Below are positions 17,746 through 26,146 of a DNA stretch of 64,000 nt, one piece after another. The stretch is taken from positions 1-64,000 of the forward strand of contig CAZFPK010000008.1 of assembly GCA_964521025.1 (NCBI GenBank), read 5' to 3'. Source of the stretch: DRTC01 sp964521025. GTDB taxonomy: Bacteria; Cloacimonadota; Cloacimonadia; Cloacimonadales; TCS61. How positions within the stretch are numbered: the stretch's first letter is position 1; the number at the start of each line of letters is the position of its first letter. Below the pieces are notes generated by a model. The model was given only the letters and a program-made list of their open reading frames with translations, was not told where the DNA came from and searched no databases. The position numbers and the translations under genes are program-made.

Positions 17746-18156
17746 ATGCTGCATAAAATAAGCCATATCGGGATCGCTGTCAAGGATCTGACTGCTGCTG
17801 TCGATTTTTATAAGAAATTAGGATTGGATGTCGAAGCAACGGAATTTGTTGAATCACAGAAGGTTAAAGTTGCTTTCATTCCAATCGGGAATGTCAGGAT
17901 CGAACTTTTGGAAGCAACTTCGGAGGATAGTCCGGTCGCTAAATTCCTGGAAAAAAAGGGCGAAGGAATCCATCATCTTGCATTCGGAATAGACAACCTC
18001 GAACTCTTTCTTAAAAATGCCGCACAGAAAGATATTCGCATGATCGATAAAACTCCCAGAAAAGGTGCACATAACACCGAAATTGCTTTTCTGCATCCGA
18101 AATCGAGTCATGGTGTTTTGATGGAAATTTGCCAGGATGAAGAAGAAGATAAGTAA
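17746..18156 (+). CDS. mce: Methylmalonyl-CoA epimerase
   Basis: The enzyme interconverts (2R)- and (2S)-methylmalonyl-CoA, between the transcarboxylase and the B12-dependent mutase. The 136-residue vicinal-oxygen-chelate protein has two beta-alpha-beta-beta-beta units, with metal ligands visible in KISHIGIAV (His7), GIHHLAFGI (about residues 74-82) and a final VLMEICQ (Glu). Length is typical. It lies 45 bp after the kor operon, whose product succinyl-CoA belongs to the same pathway. The mutase itself is not in the window. Confidence 0.93.
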   Translation: MLHKISHIGIAVKDLTAAVDFYKKLGLDVEATEFVESQKVKVAFIPIGNVRIELLEATSEDSPVAKFLEKKGEGIHHLAFGIDNLELFLKNAAQKDIRMIDKTPRKGAHNTEIAFLHPKSSHGVLMEICQDEEEDK

Positions 18157-18580
18157 AGGGTGATTCCAAAGCTTCTCCCAAAGAAATTCTCCCAAATAGG
18201 ATTCGAAAAGTTCAAGTTCTCACTCACGAATTTCATCATCCATCCAACCTTCCGAATCCTCCGAAGTGAGAAAATGAGAAAGAAGGCTTCGGAAGGGAAA
18301 TTTTGGATAAAATACTGATAAATATCAGTTTAAAATTTTCTATAAAAATAGTATGATTTTACCGTAATAAAAAATAAAAATTAAATTGTTTGACAAAGTT
18401 TTACGGCTTAAAAGTTTCGTCTCCAAAAAATCGGAATTATTAGAGATTCAACTAACTATTAATTCGGAAAAGAGGTTGAATTGAATATACGATTAAGGAT
18501 TTCTGAAGTAGAAATTACGAAAGACTATTCTTATAAAAAAATCCGCTTTTTGAAAATTACTTCTGTTATATCTTAAAATC
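18157..18580. other. Intergenic region before the second kor operon
   Basis: This 424-bp gap holds a dispersed repeat (18164-18212), a stretch with CTTCCGAA/TTCGGAAG arms at about 18250-18298, and AT-rich sequence at 18300-18580 that presumably contains the promoter of the second kor operon. A TTGACA occurs at 18390-18395, but I see no good -10 at normal spacing. No gene is visible. Confidence 0.5.
18164..18212 (+). repeat. AAGCTTCTC-AAATAGGA dispersed repeat, copy 1
   Basis: This about 49-base segment (AAGCTTCTCCCAAAGAAA, then CAAATAGGATTCG, then AAAGTT) matches 47496-47545 with few differences in the same orientation. Both copies follow a metabolic gene at some distance. No open frame crosses either copy. 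Confidence 0.65.
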
Positions 18581-18874
18581 ATGAATAATATTAAGCCCAA
18601 ATTTTGGCGTGAACCTTTAAATCTAAACGAATTTAAAGTCCCTCTCGGTGAAATCCATATACTAAAGGACAGATGTAAAGGCTGCGGCTTTTGCGTGGAA
18701 TATTGTCCCAAAGATGTCCTGGAGATGTCCGAAGAATTCAATTCCAAAGGTTATCACCCACCAGAAATTACAAATAAATTAGAATGTGTAAATTGCGGTT
18801 TGTGTGAAATGCTTTGTCCGGAATTTGCTATCTGGAGCACATTAAAAGAAGAGGTTACTCTTGGCAGCAGATAA
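18581..18874 (+). CDS. korD: 2-oxoacid:ferredoxin oxidoreductase, delta (ferredoxin) subunit 2
   Basis: This 97-residue di-cluster ferredoxin subunit has CKGCGFCVEYCP at about 33-44 and CVNCGLCEMLCP at about 68-79. It heads a six-gene operon (D-A-B-A-B-C). Its last 14 bp overlap the start of the next alpha gene, so the two are translationally coupled. The N-terminal 25 residues differ from the first delta subunit, suggesting a different docking partner. Confidence 0.9.
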   Translation: MNNIKPKFWREPLNLNEFKVPLGEIHILKDRCKGCGFCVEYCPKDVLEMSEEFNSKGYHPPEITNKLECVNCGLCEMLCPEFAIWSTLKEEVTLGSR

Positions 18875-20051
18875 AAAAGGAGTTTTATCAGGAACTCATC
18901 TTCTCAGCGGGAATGAAGCCCTGATCGAAGGTGCTTTTGCAGCAGAATGCCGTTTCCTTGGAGTTTACCCGATCGTTCCTTCTCTCGAAGCAGTTAACCG
19001 TTTCCTGGAAAGAAGTGCAGAAGTAGGAGCAACTTTTGTCCAGATGGAAGATGAAATTTCCGCGCTGGCTGCTGTTCTGGGAGCTTCCTGGACCAACAAA
19101 AGATCTCTGTCCGTAACTTCCGGTTCCGGTCTCTCGAATATGATGGAACATATCGGTCTAGGTATTATGCTGCAAACCCCTTGCGTAATTGTCGATGTAC
19201 AACGGGCAGGTCCTTCTCTCGGCATTCCGAACGGAGTGTCTCAAGGTGATGTGATGCAGGCTCGTTGGGGTTCTCATGGAGACTATGAAGTTATTGCGTT
19301 TTCTCCGAACTCTCCGCAGGAATGTTTCGATTTTATGATCAAAGCTTTCAATTTGTCGGAAAGATTCCGTGTTCCTGTGGTAATTTTAACGGATGAATTT
19401 ATTGCTCATAAAAAAGAAAAAGTCGTAATTCCTCCGGCTAAAGATATTAAGATCCATGTGCGAAAATTATTTAAAGGAAAGAAGGATAAATATCTTCCTT
19501 ATAAAAGAGATAAAGACTTGATCCCGCCGATGGTAACCGTCGGGGAAGGTTACAGATTTCATGTTACCGGCTTGACTCATGATGACCGAGGTTACCCGGT
19601 AATGAATGCCGAATGCCAAGAATATTGCGTCAGACCGCTTCTGGAAAAAATAACGAAATATGAAGATGAGATCATTGAATTCGAGGAATTCGATATGAAA
19701 GATGCGGATGTAATAGTGTTTTATTACGGAGCAACTTCTCAAGCTGTTAAAAATGCGATGAAATCAGTAAAGAAAAAAAAAATAAAAGTAGGTGGGTTTC
19801 GATCGCTTGTAACCTGGCCCTTTCCTGAAAAAAGGATCAGGGAACTGGCAAAAAAAGTTAAAGCTTTTGTAGTTCCGGAAATTAATTTCGGGCAGATAGT
19901 TTATGAAGTCGAACGCTGTGCTTCAGGGAATTGTAATGTTTATTCCATCCCGGCAGCAGGCGGAGCGGTTCACAAACCGGAAGATATTTCCGAGGTGATC
20001 ATTAAAGCCGCTAAAGAGAAAAGAAAAATTGATAAGATCATTGAGTGTTGA
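18861..20051 (+). CDS. 2-oxoacid:ferredoxin oxidoreductase alpha-like subunit with altered substrate motif
   Basis: The 396-residue homologue of KorA starts at a TTG (18861) with GAGG about 8 bases upstream, inside the delta gene. The fold-level motifs are kept (QMEDEISALAAVLGAS, QGDVMQARWGSHGDYE, VTWPFPEKR). The residues that read the substrate are changed: YPITPSTE of the other two alpha subunits is YPIVPSLE here (V39 for Thr, L42 for Thr), TSGPG is TSGSG, and GPSTGLPT is GPSLGIPN. I infer that this alpha subunit no longer forms a normal 2-oxoacid site and is structural, regulatory or specific for another ligand. It lies directly before a fully canonical beta subunit. Confidence 0.85.
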   Translation: MAADKKGVLSGTHLLSGNEALIEGAFAAECRFLGVYPIVPSLEAVNRFLERSAEVGATFVQMEDEISALAAVLGASWTNKRSLSVTSGSGLSNMMEHIGLGIMLQTPCVIVDVQRAGPSLGIPNGVSQGDVMQARWGSHGDYEVIAFSPNSPQECFDFMIKAFNLSERFRVPVVILTDEFIAHKKEKVVIPPAKDIKIHVRKLFKGKKDKYLPYKRDKDLIPPMVTVGEGYRFHVTGLTHDDRGYPVMNAECQEYCVRPLLEKITKYEDEIIEFEEFDMKDADVIVFYYGATSQAVKNAMKSVKKKKIKVGGFRSLVTWPFPEKRIRELAKKVKAFVVPEINFGQIVYEVERCASGNCNVYSIPAAGGAVHKPEDISEVIIKAAKEKRKIDKIIEC

Positions 20052-20075
20052 ATTAAGAATATTTTTTGAGAGAAA

Positions 20076-20918
20076 ATGGCTAAGAAAAAAATAGTATCAC
20101 ATCCGATGGATAATGCTCTTCGCATGGATAGAATTCCGCATATCTGGTGTCCTGCTTGCGGGATCGGACTTGCGGTTACTTCTTTTGCTTCTGCCCTTGA
20201 AAAAATGCAGGCGGACTTGAATAAAGTTTGCGTTGTCTCCGGAATCGGCTGTACCGGAAGAGTAGCAGGATACACAAAGGTCGATTCGTTCCATACAACA
20301 CATGGCAGACCTATAGCTTTTGCATCCGGAGTCAAGCTGGGAAATCCAAAAATGAAAGTCGTTGTTTTCTCTGGTGATGGTGATATTATTGCTATCGGCG
20401 GCAACCATTTTATGCATGCCGCACGCAGGAACATCGATCTGACGGTTGTCTGCGTTAATAATTTTATTTATGCTATGACCGGAGGACAGGTTGCTCCGAC
20501 AACTCCGCTGACGGCTTATGCTACGACTTCACCTTTTGGAAATGTCGAACCTCCGTATAATATTCCCCGTCTCGCAGAAGCATGCGGAGCAGTTTATGTG
20601 GCACGGTGGACAGCACTTCATGTTCGACGGTTAACTAATTCTATTATCGAAGCGATGAATAAACCCGGATTTTCCGTTGTCGAAGTTATTTCTCCCTGCG
20701 CTCAATATTATTCGCGGATAAACAGGTTAGGCGACGGACTCGATATGATGAAATTCTATCACGATAATGCTGTGATTAAACATAATGAACCTACTGAAAA
20801 TCTTGATATCGATTATCAGAAGCAAATAATCCTCGGAAAATTTGTTGATCGGGAAAGACCTACATATATGGAGTTATATGAAAAGCGGCTTTCCGAAATC
20901 AAATCCAAAAAGAAGTAG
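20076..20918 (+). CDS. korB: 2-oxoacid:ferredoxin oxidoreductase, beta subunit 2 (canonical)
   Basis: This 280-residue thiamine-diphosphate subunit has all expected residues: WCPACG (C25, C28), SGIGCTGR (C59), GDGDIIAIGGNH (residues 100 onward), the NN pair at 128-129 followed by IYAMTGGQ, and ISPC near residue 208. It should therefore carry the cofactor and the 4Fe-4S cluster. It sits between the altered alpha subunit upstream and a canonical alpha subunit (20921) 2 bp downstream. The active complex probably pairs it with the latter. Confidence 0.9.
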   Translation: MAKKKIVSHPMDNALRMDRIPHIWCPACGIGLAVTSFASALEKMQADLNKVCVVSGIGCTGRVAGYTKVDSFHTTHGRPIAFASGVKLGNPKMKVVVFSGDGDIIAIGGNHFMHAARRNIDLTVVCVNNFIYAMTGGQVAPTTPLTAYATTSPFGNVEPPYNIPRLAEACGAVYVARWTALHVRRLTNSIIEAMNKPGFSVVEVISPCAQYYSRINRLGDGLDMMKFYHDNAVIKHNEPTENLDIDYQKQIILGKFVDRERPTYMELYEKRLSEIKSKKK

Positions 20919-20920
20919 AT

Positions 20921-22150
20921 ATGAAAGCAGATCCAAAAGATGTCCTGACCGGTTCGTATTATGTTGACGGAGATGTTGCTTCCGCCTATGGAGCTATTGC
21001 AGCAGGATGTAAATTCGTTGCCGGTTATCCGATCACTCCTTCTACGGAAGCATTCGAAGCATTTGTCAGAAGAGCTCCACTTGTCGGAGGTATTACAATC
21101 CAAATGGAGGATGAACTCGGTTCTATCGCTGCTATCCTGGGAGCTGTTTGGTCGGGGCGGAAATCGATGACCATTACTTCCGGTCCCGGATATTCTCTTA
21201 TGATGGAAAATATCGGACTCGGAGCAATGCTGGAAACGCCTTTTGTGATGTTGAACATTCAAAGAAGTGGTCCCTCGACCGGTCTGCCGACTCTCGCCGG
21301 ACAAGCAGATATGATGCAGTCGAGATGGGGTTCAAACGGTGATTATGAAGTTATTGCCATTTCACCCGATTCTCCCCAGGAAATGTTCGATTATACAGTC
21401 AAAGCCTTCAATCTGGCAGAGAAATATCGCTGTCCCGTGATGATCATGTCCGATGAATGCGTCGGGCATATGACCGAGAAACTGGTTATCCCGGAAGCCG
21501 GCGAAATAGATATCGAAGCGAGAAGATTTTATCAAGGTCCGAAAGATAAATACCTGCCGTTCAAACCCGGGAAAAACCTGGTTCCTGAGATGGCAAAAGC
21601 AGGAGATGGTCTTAAACTCCATCTTACCGGGCTTACTCATAATGAGAAAGGACATCCAACCTTCCGCCAGACAAACGATACCAAAAGATTAGTTGATAAA
21701 ATCCGGAATAATGCAGATGAGATCATCGAGTTAAGAGAAGATGGTTTGGAAGATGCGGATGTTGTGGTCGTATCTTACGGGATAACTTCCAGGGTTGCTA
21801 TTCGAGGGATCGAAGAAGCAAGAGCAAGCGGTTTGAAAGTCGGAAACCTGCGGCTCGTTACTGTCTGGCCCTTCCCGGACAAAAGGATTGCCGAACTCTC
21901 CAAAAAAGTAAAAGCTTTTGTAGTTCCTGAAATAAATTACGGTCAGATAGTCTATGAAGTGGAAAGATGTTCCCACGGAAATGCAAATGTTGTTCTTGTT
22001 CCTCACGGCGGGGGTTATGTTCATGATCCAAAAGATATTTTCCGGGCAATCAAATATGCTGCTAATGAAGACAAGAAGATCGAAGGGATCATCGAGCATA
22101 AAACCGAGCTGTATCGTCTAATTCATGAAAAGGGATATAAATTTTACTAA
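20921..22150 (+). CDS. korA: 2-oxoacid:ferredoxin oxidoreductase, alpha subunit 3 (canonical)
   Basis: This 409-residue alpha subunit keeps AGYPITPSTE (Thr39), QMEDELGSIAAILGA, TSGPGYSLMME and GPSTGLPT, so its substrate side is intact. It is closer to the altered alpha subunit at 18861 than to the first operon's korA (shared stretches such as NSPQE/DSPQE and VPEINYGQIVYEVERC), indicating duplication within this operon. The C-terminus is about 15 residues longer. The stop codon overlaps the next start by one base. Confidence 0.9.
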   Translation: MKADPKDVLTGSYYVDGDVASAYGAIAAGCKFVAGYPITPSTEAFEAFVRRAPLVGGITIQMEDELGSIAAILGAVWSGRKSMTITSGPGYSLMMENIGLGAMLETPFVMLNIQRSGPSTGLPTLAGQADMMQSRWGSNGDYEVIAISPDSPQEMFDYTVKAFNLAEKYRCPVMIMSDECVGHMTEKLVIPEAGEIDIEARRFYQGPKDKYLPFKPGKNLVPEMAKAGDGLKLHLTGLTHNEKGHPTFRQTNDTKRLVDKIRNNADEIIELREDGLEDADVVVVSYGITSRVAIRGIEEARASGLKVGNLRLVTVWPFPDKRIAELSKKVKAFVVPEINYGQIVYEVERCSHGNANVVLVPHGGGYVHDPKDIFRAIKYAANEDKKIEGIIEHKTELYRLIHEKGYKFY

Positions 22151-22917
22151 TGAAATATCATCCGTTATTTACCTGTTTTGCCGAAGCTGTTCAAAAGGCT
22201 GAAGTAGATAAAACCAAAATCTGCCTGGTTTCGGATTTTCTTCATCAGCCGGAGATCTCGGAATATCTCGGATCAGATCTGTTCCATGTTACAAGAGGTC
22301 GGGCTATACCGTTCGGAACAGGTCTCAAACTCGGAAATCCGGACCTGAAAGTAGTCGTGTTCGTTGGAGATATGATCACTCTCGGCGGGAATCATTTCAT
22401 GCATGCCAGCAGGAGAAATATGGATATCCTGGTAATATGTGTGAATAACTTTTTCTATCCGGAAATAGGAAATAAAACAGCGCCCACTCTCGAATCCTCA
22501 TTCTCGGCTTATGCAACTTTTGAGCGCCCGGTCAATATCCCGCATGTAGCCAGGTCGTCGAGGGCAGTTTATGTTGCCCGCTGGACTGCCCTGCACAAGA
22601 AGGAACTCAGCGGAAGTATAGCGGAAGCCCTGGGAAAATCCGGATTCTCAGCAATCGAAGTATTGACACCCGGAACCTGTTATTTTGCCGGTATCCCGGA
22701 ATCGAAAGACCGGGATAAACTGCTGAAATTCTATTATAATAATTCTGAAATTAAGAATGATGAAGATACTCAAAATGTTGAAATTACAGCAGGTAAAAAA
22801 ATTATAGTGGGTAAATTTTTTGAACAGGAAAGGCTTACATACATAGATTCATATAATGAGCAACTTGCCAAAACTATAGGAGATAAATTTACGCCTTATG
22901 GCAAAAAAAACAGCTGA
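22150..22917 (+). CDS. 2-oxoacid:ferredoxin oxidoreductase beta-like subunit, cofactor motifs lost
   Basis: This 255-residue KorB homologue starts about 25 residues later than its paralogue and lacks the WCPxC cluster ligands. The SGIGC segment has become SDFLHQ. The GDGDxxxIGG motif is shortened by two residues to GDMITLGG (73-80). The NN pair (99-100) remains, but MTGGQ is replaced by PEIGN. The rest of the fold is conserved (RAIPFGTGLKLGNP, GGNHFMHASRRN, VARWTALH). I infer a beta subunit that binds neither the iron-sulfur cluster nor thiamine diphosphate normally. The frame is intact and under evident constraint, so it is not a pseudogene. Confidence 0.85.
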   Translation: MKYHPLFTCFAEAVQKAEVDKTKICLVSDFLHQPEISEYLGSDLFHVTRGRAIPFGTGLKLGNPDLKVVVFVGDMITLGGNHFMHASRRNMDILVICVNNFFYPEIGNKTAPTLESSFSAYATFERPVNIPHVARSSRAVYVARWTALHKKELSGSIAEALGKSGFSAIEVLTPGTCYFAGIPESKDRDKLLKFYYNNSEIKNDEDTQNVEITAGKKIIVGKFFEQERLTYIDSYNEQLAKTIGDKFTPYGKKNS

Positions 22918-23443
22918 GATCAGGTTTGCCGGTTATGGCGGACAGGGAATAATCAGGTGCGGGATCATTGTCGGTAGAGCCGGTGCTATATACGACGACA
23001 AATTTACAACTATGAACCAGGCATTCGGTCCCGAAGCCAGGGGAGGAGCATGCAGTTCCCAGCTGCTCGTCTCGAACAGAAAAATTCTTTATCCTTATGT
23101 TGCCGGCTCGGATATCCTGGTTTGTATGGCACAGGAAGCTTATGAAAAATTTGAACCTGAATTGAAAGAAGATGGAATTCTTCTCTATGATTCCGATCTG
23201 GTCAAATTAAAAAAGAAAAGAGGGAAAATAAAAGTTTACCCGATCCGGGCAACCAGGTTTGCTGAGGAATTGGGTCAAAGAATTATCGCTAATGTGGTGA
23301 TGATGGGTTTCTTTACTTCGATCACAAAAGTCGTCTCCCTGGAATCGATGAAAAAAAGTATCCCCGAATCCGTGCCGTCGAGATTCGTAGAATTGAATCT
23401 GCGGGCATTTGAAAAAGGATACGAGTATGGGAAAAATTTCTAA
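22898..23443 (+). CDS. korC: 2-oxoacid:ferredoxin oxidoreductase, gamma subunit 2
   Basis: This 181-residue gamma subunit has GYGGQGIIRCGIIVGRAG at the N-terminus and FGPEARGGACSSQLL. It overlaps the beta-like gene by 20 bp and closes the second kor operon. There is one gamma and one delta subunit for two alpha and two beta subunits, consistent with a single asymmetric assembly rather than two enzymes. Confidence 0.9.
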   Translation: MAKKTAEIRFAGYGGQGIIRCGIIVGRAGAIYDDKFTTMNQAFGPEARGGACSSQLLVSNRKILYPYVAGSDILVCMAQEAYEKFEPELKEDGILLYDSDLVKLKKKRGKIKVYPIRATRFAEELGQRIIANVVMMGFFTSITKVVSLESMKKSIPESVPSRFVELNLRAFEKGYEYGKNF

Positions 23444-23752
23444 ATACAAATATCTAATTTCTAATGAAATTTCAAATGACAAATAAAAAGATATTCGATT
23501 TAGAGGAGAGAACTGCAAAATCCGGTGAAGATCAACTCTTTCCCATGCTCCTGCGTGGGAACGAAGAATGGACGCTCCTGCTTCAGATTAGGATAGGAAG
23601 AAGAATTTCTACCTATTGAGAAAAATTGTTTTTTAGAGATTTTTAAGCAAGTGTGTTCCCACGCAGGAGCATGGGAACAAGAAGAAATTTCAACTCGTTT
23701 TCTTGTTTCTGTAATGAATAGGTAAGGATAAAATTATTTTTAAGGTTTAATT
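23444..23752. other. Intergenic region with a long inverted repeat
   Basis: This 309-bp gap contains a perfect 23-base inverted pair: TTCCCATGCTCCTGCG... at 23540-23562 and its exact reverse complement at 23655-23677, 92 bp apart. Each arm is itself partly palindromic (TTCCCA/TGGGAA). No open frame of note lies within. The downstream part (23680-23750) is AT-rich and probably holds the promoter for the following island. Confidence 0.65.
23540..23677. repeat. 23-base perfect inverted repeat pair
   Basis: Arms at 23540-23562 and 23655-23677 are exact reverse complements. They resemble REP-type elements, and the pair could have formed from two copies in opposite orientation. The 92-bp interior has no recognisable gene. 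Confidence 0.75.
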
Positions 23753-25705
23753 ATGCCAGGTATCAAGGATATTATCGATAAAGAAGGCACATATTTGGAG
23801 TTCGATGAAATCGGCACTAAATATAACATCGAGAAAATAAACGGAAGTCCGTGCCGCGTTGCCTGTCCTGCCGGGGTGAATGTCAAAGCATATCTCGGAC
23901 TCATTGCTGCCGGAAAATTTGAACAGGCTCTCGGAGTTGTAAAAAGAACAAATCCTTTACCCGGAATCTGCGGCAGAGTCTGTACCTATCCTTGCGAGAG
24001 TGATTGCCGTCGCGATGAAGTCGATGACCCGGTTGCTATCAGAACTCTGAAAAGATTCATTGCCGACTTTGAACTTCAGCAAACAAAAAAGAAAGCGTCT
24101 GTATCCAAAAAGAAAAAAATAGACTTTCAAAAAAAATATGTTGCCGTAATCGGCTCCGGTCCTGCCGGACTTACTGCTGCAAATGATTTGATCAGGCTGG
24201 GTTACGGAGTAACCATCTTTGAAGCATTGCCCGTTGCCGGAGGTATGCTTACTGTTGGAATTCCTCCCTATCGTTTACCGAGAAATATTATCCAGGCTGA
24301 AATCGATTCCGTTAAGAACCTGGGTGTAAAAATCCAGACAAATACCAAAATAAACGACCTCAATGAACTTCTTCAAAAAGGATATAATTCTGTCTTCATT
24401 GCCGCAGGTGCTCATAAAAGTTTGAAATTAAATATTCCCGGGGAAGATGAATTCGAAGGCATTCTGGACTGTTTAGCTTTTCTAAAAAAAACAAATTTAG
24501 GAGATCGCACAAAACCCGGAAAAAAAGTATTGGTTATCGGCGGTGGAAATGCTGCGATAGATTCTGCCAGAACTGCTATTCGTTTAGGAGCGGATAAAGT
24601 CCATATTGTTTACAGAAGGTCAAAAAAGGAAATGCCGGCAGATGAAGCGGAAATTTATGAAGCAGAATTTGAAGGGGTGAAGATAAATTATCTGGCTACT
24701 CCAGTTAAAATATTAGGTAAGAATAACAAAGTTACCGGTATGGAATGTATCAAAATGAGATTGGGAGAGCCCGATGAAAGCGGCAGGAGAAGACCCATTC
24801 CAATTAAAGACACGGAATTTACCATTGAGGCAGATGTAATTATCTCAGCCATCAGCCAGAAACCTGATCTTAGTTTTCTTACTGAAAATCACGGATTTAA
24901 TTTATCCAGGTGGGATACATTCGAAGTAGATGCGGAAACTTTAGCAACCAATAAACCCGGTATTTTTGCCGGCGGTGATGTGGTTACCGGTCCTAATACG
25001 GTTATCGATGCTATTCAAGCGGGTCATATAGCAGCTAAATCGATAAATAATTATTTGAGCGGCAGGGATTTGAAAGAAAGCGAAGTTAAGGATGAGATCC
25101 TGGAAAGGAGATTGAATCTGGCAATCGGCGGCATAGTAATTGAAAAAGAAGAACACATCCATATTCCAAAACTTTCATTAAAAAAACGAAAACTCAGCTT
25201 CGATGAAGTAGAACTGGGTTTATCGGATAAGCAAGCAACGGATGAAGCAGGTCGGTGTTTAAGATGCGGTCCGTGTATCGAGTGTGTGGAATGCAGTTCT
25301 GATTGCAATAAAAAAATAATCGCTCTTTCTTCGGAAGATAATCTGCAGGAGGACATTCTTCTCAGAGTTCCCTGGATCCCTTCCCGATTTCCTTCAAAAG
25401 AAGGTCCCTGGTTTGGAACACTGCGCTGGTCGAAAAAGAAAGTGCCCGTCAAAATGGAGTCCGTGGTCAGTTATGTCCGGGAAGTGTTCTGTCGCGGTTG
25501 CGGGAGATGCGCAGAGATCTGCGAGTATAAAGCTATCGAATTGATCAAAAAGACAAAAGGCGTATTTACAGCCCGGATCGATCCGAACATTTGCCGGGGA
25601 TGTGGAACCTGTGCTGCTGTCTGCGAATCCAGTGCAATCGTAGCCAAGCATTTTACCGATACCTGGATCAATGATAATATAGAAAAAAAACTTCAACAAT
25701 TATAA
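23753..25705 (+). CDS. GltD-like NAD(P)H-dependent flavoprotein with terminal 4Fe-4S clusters
   Basis: The 650-residue protein has an N-terminal cluster-binding domain (PCRVACPAGVNV at about 33-44, then CGRVCTYPCESDCRR), an FAD Rossmann motif GSGPAGLTAANDL at about 135-147, and an NAD(P) motif GGGNAAIDSARTA at about 262-274. At the C-terminus it has a cysteine-rich segment (CLRCGPCIECVEC) and two ferredoxin motifs (CRGCGRCAEICE and CRGCGTCAAVCE). This is the glutamate synthase small-subunit / NfnB-like family used to move electrons between NAD(P)H and ferredoxin-type partners. There is no glutamate synthase large subunit nearby. It is followed after 3 bp by an MvhD-like and then an HdrD-like gene, so an electron-entry role for Hdr-type reactions is inferred. 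Confidence 0.85.
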   Translation: MPGIKDIIDKEGTYLEFDEIGTKYNIEKINGSPCRVACPAGVNVKAYLGLIAAGKFEQALGVVKRTNPLPGICGRVCTYPCESDCRRDEVDDPVAIRTLKRFIADFELQQTKKKASVSKKKKIDFQKKYVAVIGSGPAGLTAANDLIRLGYGVTIFEALPVAGGMLTVGIPPYRLPRNIIQAEIDSVKNLGVKIQTNTKINDLNELLQKGYNSVFIAAGAHKSLKLNIPGEDEFEGILDCLAFLKKTNLGDRTKPGKKVLVIGGGNAAIDSARTAIRLGADKVHIVYRRSKKEMPADEAEIYEAEFEGVKINYLATPVKILGKNNKVTGMECIKMRLGEPDESGRRRPIPIKDTEFTIEADVIISAISQKPDLSFLTENHGFNLSRWDTFEVDAETLATNKPGIFAGGDVVTGPNTVIDAIQAGHIAAKSINNYLSGRDLKESEVKDEILERRLNLAIGGIVIEKEEHIHIPKLSLKKRKLSFDEVELGLSDKQATDEAGRCLRCGPCIECVECSSDCNKKIIALSSEDNLQEDILLRVPWIPSRFPSKEGPWFGTLRWSKKKVPVKMESVVSYVREVFCRGCGRCAEICEYKAIELIKKTKGVFTARIDPNICRGCGTCAAVCESSAIVAKHFTDTWINDNIEKKLQQL

Positions 25706-25708
25706 ATT

Positions 25709-26146
25709 ATGAAAGAATTAAAAAAGGATCGAAGAGATCAGAATCCCAAAATTGTAAGTTTTATCTGTAATCGAAGTTCTTATGCGATGTTGAAAAGAGA
25801 CGAATTTCAATTTCCAGAATTTATGAAAAATATCAGATTGATCTGTCTCGGCAGGATCAGTCTTTCATTCTTATTCAATGCCTTTGAAAACGGAGCGGAC
25901 GGGATTTTACTCATCGGGTGTCCTTCCGGTGAATGCCAGTATAGTTTCGGTAATAAATTAGCGGAAGAACACCTGGTTACTGCCAGGAAATTAGGACACC
26001 TTCTCGGAATTAAAAAAGAAAGATTTTGTCAAATCCATATTTCTATTTCCGAAGATTTGAAATTTGCTCAAAAAGTGGATAAATTTATAAAAGATATCGG
26101 GAAGTTGGGACCGATCTCTCTTCATACTGATCCGGGTGAAAAATAA
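25709..26146 (+). CDS. MvhD-like 2Fe-2S electron-transfer protein (divergent)
   Basis: This 145-residue protein belongs to the MvhD / hydrogenase iron-sulfur delta family that links hydrogenase or other donors to HdrA. It keeps one Cys of the first motif (CNRSS instead of CxWC), a Cys in LICLGRIS, and the pair GCPSGEC. The second Cys of the usual CxxC is Ser, leaving four candidate ligands. It is coupled to the following HdrD-like gene by a one-base overlap (TAATG). The partner is probably the GltD-like protein upstream. Confidence 0.8.
   Translation: MKELKKDRRDQNPKIVSFICNRSSYAMLKRDEFQFPEFMKNIRLICLGRISLSFLFNAFENGADGILLIGCPSGECQYSFGNKLAEEHLVTARKLGHLLGIKKERFCQIHISISEDLKFAQKVDKFIKDIGKLGPISLHTDPGEK

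Noticed and set aside
22150..22917. Third beta subunit as a pseudogene
   Set aside because: The frame is intact, well spaced, overlaps its neighbour in a coupled arrangement, and the non-catalytic parts of the fold remain well conserved.
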